Source: Puccinia triticina (lineage: Eukaryota; Basidiomycota; Pucciniomycetes; Pucciniales; Pucciniaceae). Taken from it: 64,000 nucleotides of DNA. The notes below the pieces were generated by a model. It made no database searches. It had not been told where the DNA came from and saw only the letters and a program-made list of their open reading frames with translations. Below, in pieces: positions 19,844 through 30,508 of the stretch (position 1 is its first letter; the number at the start of each line of letters is the position of its first letter). Both the position numbers and the translations under genes were made by a program. Location: NCBI RefSeq assembly GCF_026914185.1, contig NC_070563.1, positions 5,787,001-5,851,000 of the forward strand, given 5' to 3'.

Positions 19844-20416
19844 TCAACAAAGGGCATATTGGTGGAGAGGCTGGGGGAGGAGCTGTAAAAATTTTAAAAA
19901 CCTCTCAGCCAAATGAACTTTCTGCTCCCGCGTAAAATTTGGGATAATGCACAAGTCCCTCCCTGCGGGAGGGGCGGCTTCGCCGCCAGCCACAGCGCTC
20001 CCACCAGGGGGGACTTGTGTTAAGTTAGATCTCGTAGCAAAGAGAGTCAAGAGGAAGCCTATGCCAAAAACGTGACTGAAACAAACCAAACACAAACGGG
20101 TGATGACTTCAGGGTCAACCTCGCTGGGACCGGGTGCGTACATGTACACGGCACTAGCGCTCGCCATAGCAGTGAAATACAGTGCCATAAAAACCTGAAG
20201 GCGCAGTAGCGGCATATCACGTTCAACTGTGGTGATTTTACTCATGGCAACATCTTCAGGAAATGTGGCTTCCTTTAAGTCAGTTCTAGAGGATTCCAAG
20301 TCTATCAAATCTTGGGGCTTGGGATGATTTTTTGATCTAATTTGTCTTGACGTGGTGTCATTGACAGATTCTTCATGGATGGCTGCTTGACTGGCAGATG
20401 CACGGGTTTGTACCAT
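19844..20416 (-). CDS. hypothetical two-TM protein (190 aa)
   Basis: No family recognised. The protein starts at a true ATG (20416) and has a polar N-terminus. Hydrophobic segments lie near residues 73-95 (QVFMALYFTAMASASAVYMY) and 108-126 (CFSHVFGIGFLLTLFA). The C-terminal region (PPGGSAVAGGEAAPPAGRD) is encoded by a GC-rich hairpin repeat (19950-20030) that also occurs elsewhere in rust-type repeats. The real gene may therefore have been altered by a repeat insertion, or the ORF may be fortuitous. It lies directly against the minisatellite, and duplicated exon-like blocks follow upstream. Confidence 0.35.
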   Translation of the reverse strand: MVQTRASASQAAIHEESVNDTTSRQIRSKNHPKPQDLIDLESSRTDLKEATFPEDVAMSKITTVERDMPLLRLQVFMALYFTAMASASAVYMYAPGPSEVDPEVITRLCLVCFSHVFGIGFLLTLFATRSNLTQVPPGGSAVAGGEAAPPAGRDLCIIPNFTREQKVHLAERFLKFLQLLPQPLHQYALC

Positions 20417-20429
20417 TTTGACCCGTGAG

Positions 20430-20915
20430 ACTCCCAGATTTGCTTCCTGCTTTGCGGCTTGTGCAGACTTTCTACATGGGTATTTAGAAGATTAAACGCA
20501 AAGCACAAGTTTATGTTGCAGATATATAAAGATAAGCTCAGTGCTATATTGATCATTCCTCTTGCAGATTTTAAAGAAAAGCTGTTACGCTAACTCAACT
20601 ATGGTGAGAATCTGTGCCTGTTCCTTTCTATCACCACAAAGGTTCTGATCATGGACATGTGGTTGACTGATTGATGCATGGCTTGGGGTGATTTCTGGAA
20701 ACATCATTTTATCAAGAAAGGCAGGCAATTCTTGTAAGTCGGCTTCTTCCTTTGCGGCTTTTGAACCCCATTTTTCCATGGGAATTGAAAAGGTTAGGCC
20801 AATGATCACACAATTCTATGCAAATAAACAAGGTTAGTTTTGAACATTCCTCTCACAAGTTGTAAAGAAAAGCTGTTCAGAAAACTCAACTATGGTGAGA
20901 ATCTGTTGAAGCAAC
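20430..20915. repeat. tandemly duplicated ~150-bp segment, about 300 bp apart
   Basis: Two related blocks share CTTTGCGGCTT (20450 and 20750), ACATGGGTATT / CCATGGGAATTG, AAGAAAAGCTGTT (about 20576 and 20866) and CTCAACTATGGTGAGAATCT (20594 and 20884). They look like duplicated exons of a decayed minus-strand gene, with frames such as 20834-21088 (KIDMLLQQILTIVEF) in the second copy. Confidence 0.55.
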
Positions 20916-21088
20916 ATATCTATCTTTGCCAGTAAATTTACAGATGCTGGTAAATTTAAGATTCCCAATAGGAAAAAATGGGCCTTCAGACCAGTAAAAA
21001 GGAAGTCAAGGGAGCTGGGGCTTGATGAACCTCCAACTTGTCCCAAAGGCTCTGATGTAGAGATGCTGATATACTGACTTGGCTGCAC

Positions 21089-21597
21089 AGAGGTCTTTAC
21101 AACTAGGACAGCTCATGTCTGAGTTTCAGCAGCTTTGCTGATACACCATCAGCATTCTGTTTTTTTCTTAAAAAAATGCTGCAGTGTAGCACTAAATGTT
21201 TATGACATCAGCAAATCAACCAATCAGAAAAATCAATAAAATATCACAATTGAACCTTCCTAAGCACTCCCCCATCCAGACAGTATTTTTAAATCTGTTG
21301 GAGAGGTGTAATGCTAAAGCTTATGCTGAGTTTGGTTTGAGTGAATATTTTGACCCCACATGTTTGAATGATTCTACAAGGTGGTTTAGACCATGGGTGC
21401 AGCTCTATTTCAGTGAAATTCACATGGTGTTACAGGCCAGAGAAGGGGTCAGGTGGATGACTGCGGCAAGGTAGTCAGGTGGAGCAAAACCAGTAAAACC
21501 TAGTTTATAATTATTTTGGGTTTAGATGCATGTACCTAACCTATTGAATTGTTTTATCCATGGCTCTTTTTTTACTCACTTATTTTAGTTGTCACTC
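21089..21597. other. no gene seen
   Basis: AT-rich. A plus-strand frame at 21196-21474 has no recognisable domain. Confidence 0.3.
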
Positions 21598-21990
21598 CTT
21601 GCGCACCTCACTAGGTGCTTAATTCTTTCCTTTTCCTCTGCTTCTCCCTTTGTTGGCCTCCCATAATGGCCTCCTTAGATCACAGAAGCTTTTCTGGTTT
21701 TCTCAGGTTTGCCTGTATTTTTATTCTCTTTCTCTTTCACTCTGCCCTCTTCACTATTCAATTTCATGACTCAACTTCCTTGTCAATCCTTGCGCACCTG
21801 ACTAGGTGCTCAATTATTTCCTTTTCCTTTGCTTCTCCAATTGTTGGCCTCCCATAACGGCCTCCTTAGGCTTAGCTCACCGCAGCTGTTCTGGTATTCT
21901 CAGGTGCTTAATTCTTTCCTTTTCCACCACTCCTCCTTTTTTTGGCCTCCCATAAAGGCCTCCTTAGCTCACAGCAGCTGTCCTTTTTTT
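21598..21990. repeat. three-copy imperfect tandem repeat
   Basis: Copies begin near 21598, 21789 and 21903. They share TAGGTGCTTAATTCTTTCCT, TTGTTGGCCTCCCATAA and GGCCTCCTTAG. There is no coding sense. Confidence 0.75.
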
Positions 21991-22654
21991 CTCAAGCTGT
22001 TTTTGTGAAAAACCATAGTCTCATCAAGTTGAAGAAAACTTGGAGGTGTCAACTTGTCTTGATCAGGATGTTTTGATTTTTTGAATCCATCTTGATTAAT
22101 CTTACTCTTTAGTCCCCCAGTTGACTTGAGAAAAAAAGTGGTTCTTCAGTCAAACTTCAGAGCCAAAAATGGTTCTCAAGATAACTTGAGAATCTTGAAT
22201 GGTTTCCAAGTTGACCTGTGAAGGGTTTGTAAGTTGACTTCAGAGCCACAAGGGAATAGTGGTCTTCCAAATTAAATCATAACTGCATAGATGGCTTTGG
22301 ATGGGATTATGTAAACATGTCCCTGCCAAACACAGTTATTATCTTAGAGGGTTGGAAAAACAACTCCCAAAGATTGGCCAACAACTCCCAAATTTGGGTT
22401 TAAATTTAGAGGACTGGCTCTCAAACATTCTCCAAACTTCCACCTGGGTCTGTTGTTGGGTCACACCTTTTTTGGGAGCTGCCAGCCAACATTTGGGAGT
22501 TTTAAATACTAATTTTGAAAATCATTCTGAATAGAGATCAAGTCAGCTGTGCCACTCCACCACTGTAAGTTGAGGGCTGCAGTTTCACACAGCATAGACC
22601 ACTTATCATCTATCCTGAGGCTTTCATCATTGTTATATGACATGATTTAGAGAT
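21991..22654. other. non-coding; degenerate TTGACTTGAG and TTGGGAG repeats
   Basis: Several diverged copies of a GTTGACTTGAG-like word at 22080-22260, then the TTGGGAG repeat family at 22340-22510. No gene seen. Confidence 0.4.
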
Positions 22655-22895
22655 GGAAAACAGGTACTTGTATCCAGGTACCCAGTGCCCTTGTTGCTGT
22701 GCAGGTACTCGCCAACAGGTACCAGGTGCAGGTGCAGGTGTTTAATCTCCGTGAAAATTTAGGCAGGCACCTGCAACCACCACAGGTACCTGGGTGCAAA
22801 ATGCATTCCCTACAGGGTAGGGATGGCTCTGGGCACAAGCTGGTAGGTACCTGGTGCATTTAGGCAGTTGCCTGTCTGACCTTAAAGGTACCTGT
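22655..22895. repeat. CAGGTACCTG-rich minisatellite
   Basis: Many overlapping copies of the palindromic word CAGGTACCTG and variants (CAGGTACC, GGTGCAGGTG) in about 240 bp. Confidence 0.7.
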
Positions 22896-23350
22896 TGTGG
22901 TGTGCAATATCACACTCACAGTCTCAAAATTCAGCTTGCAGAAGTTCCACAATTTTTCAAATTTCAGCTCCACCTCTGCCTCAGGATTCATAGTGTACAT
23001 GTTAGAACTCAAGACATTTAATACCTTTCAAGATCAAGATGGTAAGGTTACAGTGTTTTGCTCCGCTCCAATCTGTCCGTTTCTTTTCCTTTTGTCATTG
23101 TGTTTTTTTTTGTTTTATATTTTGTTTTCTCATGTAAGTAGTGAGCACAGGGTGCCATCAGCTAACCTCTAGTCTAATTTTCAGTGCAGTTATCCAAATT
23201 TTGAAATAAATCTGTATTTCATTCTTCTCTTGATCCAAAGAAACACACCTGGCTTGAATTTTGCTTCAGCTTTCAAGTTGAGCTTCTTGATTCACACTTT
23301 TGCTCCTGCAGTCTGCTTGGCTGCTTCTCACAAGATTCAAGCAGCTCTAT

Positions 23351-23606
23351 CTAATTTTGCTTGTATTCATCATTACTAACTTTGCACTTGGCTTGGTTAA
23401 TACCCAAAGGTTTTTCCCAGTCCTTTGATCTTGGAGCTCCAGCAGTATCATCAGAATCTAATTTTTTTGTTGGTGAAAGAATATCTGGTGCTTGTGATTG
23501 GGGCATGTTAGAAGGTTGGGTGTTTTTATCTTTGCCATTGAGACTTTCAAATTTTGGATTTTTTTTCAAGATATTCCACACTAGTTCAGAGTTGAAGTGC
23601 TTGCCT
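23351..23606 (-). pseudogene. Myb/NAM-associated C-terminal domain fragment (Harbinger-type accessory protein)
   Basis: The minus-strand frame reads GKHFNSELVWNILKKNPKFE, a polar Ser/Pro/Asp linker, then EKPLGINQAKCK. This is the layout of the NAM-associated C-terminal domain found in plant and rust proteins linked to PIF/Harbinger transposons, where a W-x-I-L-K-x-x-P-K-W-like motif precedes RPxGxxxAK. The N-terminal Myb/SANT part is missing and the frame ends soon after, so this is a remnant. Confidence 0.55.
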
Positions 23607-24165
23607 ACTTGCTAATAGTACATGATCATCCCTCTTGGATTTAACATTCAATTGTTGGGTGAAGTTGCTGAGATTAAGGAGACAAAGAAAGAGGTGGGAA
23701 GATTGGCTTTAGCCATAGCAGGTGATTTCTGAAAAAGGACCAGCTTACTTACTCAATGAGGCTCATGTGTTGTTGAGGTAAGTCTTGGAAGGATTAAGTG
23801 TCCTCAAAGGAACAGTTTTGGTCAGGGCTGATGAGTTTTTATTATTGTGTAATACACCAGATTAAATATACTAGACAGGCTATGATCAAGTTGTGGGACC
23901 AGAAACAAGATGTATATCCACAAGTATGTAAGGGAATCACATGATCTGACACTATGAGTGACAGCAGTTAGACAGGTAATAGAAAGACAAGATGGAAGAG
24001 CAAGACTAAGTGAAATTCCATGAAAGAAGTGCCAGATTCCAGATGCCAGTATATCAGATATTTGATTTTCAAGTGCCAAGAATTTGAGGCATGCTTGTTG
24101 CAAGGATTTCAATCTGATGGATGGGGGAGAGAGTGAAAAAGTTGTTCACAAAGTAATTCAATCAA
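23607..24165. other. no gene seen
   Basis: Short frames only, no domain. It lies next to the left end of a large inverted-repeat element. Confidence 0.3.
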
Positions 24166-25240
24166 AATAGGATAAAAATAAAACTTTAGAGTCAATTTTA
24201 AGGCCTTTTTGAACAATTTTTTAAAACATGAGGGAGTTGTTCTAATTTTCAGGGGACATCCAATCCTGCACAACTTGCCATATTTTTAAGGCCCCGTTTG
24301 GCAGCAGTGATGTTATGTAATAACCACTGCTTTTCTTTAACCGGGCCTCACCAAGGCCCATATCATATCACTCACATGTTTGGCAGATTTGAGAAGTTAT
24401 GAGGGTCATCACAGCTTTCCTCATCACTCCTCATCATCCCCGCCATTTCCAATATAGTACCCCTGGGGGTGTATTTGGGGTGATATTGGCACCCTTACAC
24501 AACACACCCCCAACTCTACCTCTGTTACTCCCCTCAATGGCCGGTACAGACTTTGTACCGGTCCACAAGCAGAGTACACACTCCAACGGATGGGCCAACA
24601 CAACCAGTCATTGAGATTGATGACCAATCCATCACAATTGGCCATCAATGACTGATAGTCATCAAAGGGACATTCCCCTCAATGACCATTGGTCATTGAA
24701 GGGCCCATGTATTCCCCCAATGACCATTGGTCATTGAAGGGACTATGTATTTATGTATTCCCCTCAATGACCATCAGTCATCAAAGGGACTGTGTATTCT
24801 CCCCGATGACCATTGGTCATCAAAGGGACTATGTATTCTCCTTGATGACCATTGGTCATTGAAGGGACTGTGTACATATTCTCCTCAATGACCATTGGTC
24901 ATCCAAATGACCAATGGTCATTGAGGGGACTATGTGTTCCCCAAAAGGGACTCTGTATTCCCTTTGATGACCGTGTACCGGCCATTGTCAAGAGGAGTTA
25001 AGCACTCAATTGGCCTTGCCGGTATGTACGCTCGATGGCCGGTATTTACCGGCCATGGAGCTTGTTATGTAAGGCAAGCAGTGGCAGCCAAACACTTGTG
25101 TTATGTTGAAAGATGTGAAATTCAAGAGTGATGTGTATCACATTTGCGACATCACATAACATTATTGCTGCCAAACGGGGCCTAAAAAGTTGTTGATAAA
25201 GGCCTTAAAATTGACTATCAAATTTTATTTTTATCCTATT
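24166..25240. mobile_element. non-autonomous DNA transposon with nested long inverted repeats (~1.08 kb)
   Basis: Outer arms: AATAGGATAAAAATAAAA at 24166 and its complement ending at 25240, plus AGTCAATTTTAAGGCCTTT on both sides. Inner arms: GGCCCCGTTTGGCAGCA (about 24291) against its complement TGCTGCCAAACGGGGCC (about 25168), extended by TGATGTTATGT words. There is no transposase inside; the centre is a palindromic minisatellite. The left side carries about 80 bp not mirrored on the right. The GGCCCCGTTTGGC end resembles hAT/CACTA-like non-autonomous elements, but the superfamily is not proven. Confidence 0.8.
24600..24975. repeat. palindromic minisatellite inside the inverted-repeat element
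   Basis: Six to seven imperfect copies of a unit about 40-50 bp long, built on CAATGACCATTGGTCATTGA followed by AGGGACTATGTATTC. The core is itself a palindrome (TGACCATTGGTCA). Confidence 0.85.
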
Positions 25241-25506
25241 GTGAGCCCCCCTATTGTGGCTCTTGTAGATCACATACCTGGTAGATAAACTACTAGCATC
25301 CAGGGCAGGCCCGGGCGTGAATTGGATGAAGTTTTCCAGGATTCAACCCCAAAGTTATCGACAAGATCGCATCGAGAGGTGGTCGATGGGTGGTCGGGGT
25401 GTGGATGGATATTGAATATGCATAAACCCTTCGCACAGAAGTTCATGAACTCATTTTTTATCAATTCCACTTCCTAAGCACCACCCAACACCCACTAGTA
25501 CTTACG
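25241..25506 (+). promoter_or_regulatory. 5' flank of BRX1
   Basis: 266 bp between the transposon end and the BRX1 ATG. It must contain the promoter. No clear TATA box. The transposon inserted this close may have supplied or disturbed upstream elements. Confidence 0.35.
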
Positions 25507-26932
25507 ATGGCCTCTCGATCCGCCCAAGCAACCACTCTGGCCGCCGCTGCGAACAAGAAACGAAAGAATGCCGACCTAGGGGAGGAAGATGGCGAAGGAA
25601 GAGCGCTGACGAGACCGTCGAGGCCATACAAGTCGAAGGTCTTGATCCTCTGCTCGCGAGGGATCACTTACCGAATGCGACACCTGATGAACGACCTTGC
25701 GAATCTGATCACTCACGGTAAAAAAGGTATGTCTCTCCTCTCAGTACTCCATACTCCATAACCCCGCTGACCAAATAATCTCTGGGTGTTGTTGCTGGCC
25801 AGACGCTAAATTGGACTCAAAGCATGCCCTCCCGTCAATCAACGAATTGGCAGACCTGAACTCGTGCAACCATGCCCTCTACTTCGAGGCTCGTCGACAC
25901 TCCGATCTCTACCTGTGGGCCACCCGATGTCCCAACGGCCCCTCAATCCGCTTCCATGTTGTCAATGTTCACACGATGGACGAGATGAAGATGACTGGTG
26001 AATAACAAAACAGACCAGTTGAAAACCATACCTAATATCACTGAATAACTGTTTCTTGTTTCGAATTTTTCTTGGATCATCCATAGGAAATTGTCTCAAA
26101 GGATCCCGTCCGATAGTCACCTTTGGGAAAGAATTCGAGGACGAGGCGCACTGGAAAGTGTGCAAGGAAGTCTTGACGAACGTACATCTACATCTTTCTT
26201 TTTGAACGCGGCCAAAGGAAGAAAATCTAGCTGTCTGCGCGTGTTTGAACTGACTGAGAGCGGGGTTTTTCCATTTGATGGGTTGAATTGTAGGTGTTTG
26301 CGGTACCTAAGACGGCCCGGAAAGCGAAACCCTTTGTGGACCACATTATCAGTTTCTCGATCGTTGACGGAAAGATCTGGTTCCGAAACTATCAAGTACA
26401 GCCTCCTCCCTACCGTCACCAGCCCCAGCATGAAGAATCAATCAACATCACAAAAAGACACATCCTGATCTCATATGATTTCTTCTGTGTGTTCTAGATC
26501 TTACAAAAATCAACGATTGATCCCACGGCGGCTAACAAGAAAAAGACGAGCGAGGCTGACGACTTGAGCTTGACCGAGATCGGGCCCCGGTTTGTATTGA
26601 CGCCAATAAAGTTATTTGAGGGCAGTTTCTCTGGACCATGTCTATGGGAAAACAAAGGTACGATCCGAATTCCCCATCCTGCAAACCTGCATCAATGTAA
26701 GCCATAAGAAGGGGTAACTAACATGCGATATCGATGATCGTATTTTCTATCTATTTGTTTGGGGGATTCAGACTTTGTGCCGCCCATCCAAGTCCTCAAG
26801 GAGCAGAAGTCCGAAGCTGCACTCAAGTACGTCGGTCGCAAGGAGCAGGAAAGTTCCAGGGAGGCACGTAAGGAGATCATGAAGCAGATGCGGCCAGACG
26901 ATGAGCTTGAGAAGCGCAAGGTGTTTGCCTAA
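25507..26932 (+). CDS. BRX1: ribosome biogenesis protein BRX1 (Brix domain), six exons, 310 aa
   Basis: Nucleolar factor of large-subunit (60S) pre-ribosome assembly. Exons 25507-25726, 25803-25997, 26087-26181, 26294-26395, 26498-26657 and 26772-26932 have GT-AG introns of 76-114 nt and total exactly 311 codons with the TAA. A basic N-terminus (NKKRKNADLGEEDGEGR) leads into the Brix domain from about residue 43: KVLILCSRGITYRMRHLM, DLNSCNHALYFEARRHSDLY, PSIRFHVVNVHTMDEMKMTG, NCLKGSRPIVTFG, KPFVDHIISFSIVDGKIWF and GPRFVLTPIKLFEGSFSG. The C-terminal tail is charged and helical. The strings are highly characteristic of BRX1 rather than RPF2, SSF1 or IMP4. The gene is intact and is the best host anchor in the window. 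Confidence 0.96.
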
Positions 26933-27378
26933 GTCGCACTCATCTCTCTCTTTGGATTGTTTGTTTCCTATACTCCCCCTGTACACCCACACATATATAC
27001 ACATATCCGTCGACTTTTTCCTATGCTTAATTGATTTTGAAATGCTGCCATCCTCTTGTTCCACATATACTACGTATTTCATCAAAGATGTTCATGTGAG
27101 TATCGCATATCGTTGTCAAAAAGGCTCACTCGTTTATTCATGTATTCACGTACAATGAGCTTGTTATAAGACTTTGACAATTAGGTATCAGATGAGGTCT
27201 GATGCGGCTCTGATAATTGCTTACTCAGAGTTACTCTTATGCTGACCTTTTCACCAGCGCTGCTTGGTTTTCTATCACCTCCATCACGGAGATCTACAGG
27301 TTAATATATAACCTTGCAGAATGCTACTCTCCTGCGCGTATCTACATAGTACGGTCAACCACTGGAAGAAGAGATAAT
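26933..27378. other. BRX1 3' flank
   Basis: Pyrimidine-rich 3' UTR-like sequence, then spacer. No gene seen. Confidence 0.4.
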
Positions 27379-28240
27379 GGGTCAGCCTTTTTGCACACCA
27401 AAAAGCCCCCCCCCCCCCCCGCGCGCACGCCAAAAAGTTGTGCATGTCTGTGCACTCTAAATGGTTGAGTGTGTACCTGTGCCCTCCGAGAACCTTGAGG
27501 TGTGAGTCAGGTAATCCAAAACCCTGGAGTGCATGCAATGGCATTCACTGGATGACTTCCGGTCGAGATCTGTGGGCCTCGCAAAGTGATCTAGACCCCA
27601 ATAAGCTAGATTTCCCTGCAAAAATCTAGAATTTTTGGGTCTAAACTAACATCTGCGGAGATCCCAGATTGCACGGCTCCTGACTGGTTCAACCGGCCGT
27701 CCAGCACAGTGACAGGTTGCCCGGTTATTGAGAGGGCAAATTCCTCCAAATGAACCAGTCATTGAGTGATTGCACACCCTCCTGATGACCGGTTGACCAG
27801 TCATCCAGAAGGTGTATCCTTCTTCTCAATGACCGGTTAACTGGAAATTAAGTGGGTAAAGTCCTCCGGATGGCCGGTTGAATCATCCGGAGCAATTAAC
27901 CCTCTCATTAACTGCTTGACCAGTCATCCAGAGGAGAATGCTCTTTCTCCAAGAGGGTAAAGTCCTCCAGATGAACGCTCTGACCATTCATGCTGAACTA
28001 GCCTGAAGGTTTATTCTCCCTTATGACTTGTGATGATTGGAGTCCATAGGTATGCACTCCAAAGTTTGATGGAGTGTGTAACCATGCACACCAGCATTTA
28101 TGGAATGCAGAGCAATGCACCCCAAAAACAGCTGTTTTGGGTGTTACTCGGTGTGCACTCCAAGAAATGTTTGAGTGCACATATTATTTGGTTTGTGGGG
28201 GGGGGGGGGGGTATTTCTTGGTGTGCAAAAAGGCTGACCC
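27379..28240. mobile_element. fold-back element with poly-C/poly-G ends (862 bp)
   Basis: The left end reads GGGTCAGCCTTTTTGCACAC, CAAAAAG and a run of C. The right end is the mirror: a run of about 15 G, then TATTTCTTGGTGTGCAAAA and AGGCTGACCC. The interior has GCACTCCAA/TTGGAGTGC words in both orientations and an ACCGGTTGACCAGTCATC minisatellite (27690-27960). No coding frame and no clear target duplication. Confidence 0.75.
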
Positions 28241-28385
28241 TAAACTTATACAACCTTTTTGACCAGAAGAAATTCCCCTCTGGCCATCAAGGTTATACAA
28301 CCTTGTTTACCAGAAGGGATTCCATTTGGGGCATCAATTTTATACAGCCTAGTTTGACCAAAAGAAATTTCCTTGCAGCCATTTG
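28241..28385. repeat. three tandem ~46-bp units
   Basis: Three diverged copies of TTATACAACCTT...ACCAGAAG(A/G)(A/G)ATTCC...CATCAA directly after the poly-G element. Confidence 0.6.
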
Positions 28386-30139
28386 TGCCATGAGGCTTTT
28401 ACACCTCCAGCACAGCTTTGATTTCAACCCTTAAGGTTGTAGCATAGCCAGGAGATGCTATTTCCCACCATCATAAATTGAACTCAGATCATCATCATTT
28501 ATACCATCTCTTTCATATCCTTTCTTTCTCTTGTTCTACTTATATTTCTTACATTTGGAATACATTTAAAAGCCCCCCAAAATTCTTGTGTCCTGCCATC
28601 ACATGGACCCAGGCTCTCATCAGTTTTCAGGCAAAATTGGTAAAATATTATGGATTCCATTAGTATTCTGGAAATAACCCCTTTTATTAACAAATGGTGC
28701 TGCTTGATCAACAGGAAGTTCTTCCAATTTCTATCAGTGTATGGCAAGAATTTTGTTTGAAGTTAGATTTCTTTTGCCTGCTTCTTGTTCACCCCAATTG
28801 TTTCATGGTACATTTAACCAGAAAAAATCAATTCAAATTTCTTGGTCATTGAAAAAGAAGGGATGGAGGCCCAGTTTTCCAGAAATATATGGACAGTGTT
28901 GTAATGCAACCTCTTGTGACCCCTGGTCAAGTTTTGGTGGACCTGATTGGGTGTCACACAGGCTTTCATGCAAAAGTACCTTTATTATTAAAATCACTGC
29001 AATACCTCCTTATACCACTACTTTGTCTAACTTGACAAAGTCCCTCTATTGGAAAGGGGACGCCGTCCCGCAGGGACCCTCCAAACTACTTTGTGCTGCA
29101 GCCGTTCCAGTTTTGCTCACATGACACAATCAGGGTGACTCAACAGTGGCATGGCATGAATGAAGGAGAGAACCAATGAGCTTGATTAAATTGGAACCAG
29201 CTGGGTTAGATGGTATGGTTAAAAGATGTTCAACTTGGGGTTGACTATAGTCTATATGAATATTCAGTATGATAACAGCACCCACTAAGATGAAGGGGCT
29301 TGAGAAGATAAGTGTTGAGATTTTGACTGAGTACCGCAGCACAAGGAAGCAAAAGATGAGCAAGTGGGCTCAAGAGAGGGCAGTGAGGGTTGAGGGCTCA
29401 CTGGATTGGCTCAGGATGGAGGTGCGGGAAAAATGAGGAAGAACCAATGGTGTTGATTGCAAGTGGTAGGCTATGTTTATGTAGACTACATACATGGATC
29501 AACTTGTGGTTGAGAAGGAAAATGAATATGTAGAAATGAATAGAAGGATCTTGAACTCTTAGAGATATCACAAATGAAACAGAACTGTCACTTGCAGAGC
29601 GCGCGCACATCAGAGAATAAGGAACATTGGGAAAGATAAATAGTCTAATCTTGGCAGGGAACAATGTCACATGGCAAGTACGGAAAAACAATCATGACAA
29701 CAACATACCAGATCATAGGAAGTGTGTGAGCATAAGAAGTGAGAGAAGGGAATCAGAAGGAATCACTTGAGTGAGGAAAGGAAAGGGAATAGGAGGCAGA
29801 AGGCAATATGAGGAGGACAAGAGGACAAAAACTCAACAATAAGTAAAAAGGAAACTAATGAGTCAACTAACACAAGGTTTCTATATACTATAAGTTTGTT
29901 GATTATACATGCACATGTAGAATATTAATAGGTTATGAATTTGAAAATTTGAAAAACCAAGGGACTTAATAATAGAGCCTGACACTGAGAGTATGTATTT
30001 CTTGTAGGAATGAACAACAAGAATGGAATAAAGAAATACAAAATGAAGGAAACATAGGCTATATATATACATGCTCTGTAGTGTGTATGTAATATAGCAT
30101 GGCTGTCTAGTTGAGTATGACATGGGAAAGTCTCATGTC
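28386..30139. other. AT-rich, no gene recognised; probably LTR at the distal end
   Basis: Many short frames on both strands without domains. The region near 29140-29540 has weakly repeated words (GGAACCAGCTGGG, CAACTTG(T/G)GGTTGA). The last few hundred bases may be the 3' LTR of the Copia element that follows, because the element's internal part ends in a G-rich tract at about 30216-30223. Confidence 0.3.
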
Positions 30140-30508
30140 TACAGTAAGTCATTGCATCATGACTTACTGTAACACTGTGGGATGTAACGTAATGGCATAT
30201 TACGTAACGGCCTACAACACCCCCCCACTCGACAAGACCGCTCCAAGGACCACCTAAAACTGATACTTATGTATTGCTGGCGGTAAATTTTTGGTAAAAA
30301 TGTTGGCAAATTGTTGTTTAGTATCCACCCAACTGAGAGAAACTTGTTTTCAAAAAAGCGCCTGGTTTGTGATATAAAATCTGTGATCCGTGTGCCGCGT
30401 TTGTTTGTTAGACGTCTCATCAGAACAAATTTTCACAGCTGCCTGATTGTTGCAGTATAGATGTCCCATTGTTTCCTGACCGGTCATGTCCGTAAGAAGA
30501 TGGCGGAT

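Noticed and set aside
19411..19857. Repeat-rich 148-aa, 104-aa and related frames as a secreted repeat protein
   Set aside because: All frames on both strands stay open because the minisatellite unit lacks stops. No leader and no start context.
24600..24975. CRISPR-like array
   Set aside because: Eukaryotic context, imperfect palindromic units without unique spacers. It is a minisatellite inside a transposon.
25507..26932. RPF2, SSF1 or IMP4 instead of BRX1
   Set aside because: LCSRGITYRMRHLM, LYFEARRH and NVHTMDEMKMTG are BRX1-specific strings.
28741..29124. 127-aa plus-strand frame as a gene
   Set aside because: No domain, low-complexity surroundings, no splice or leader support.
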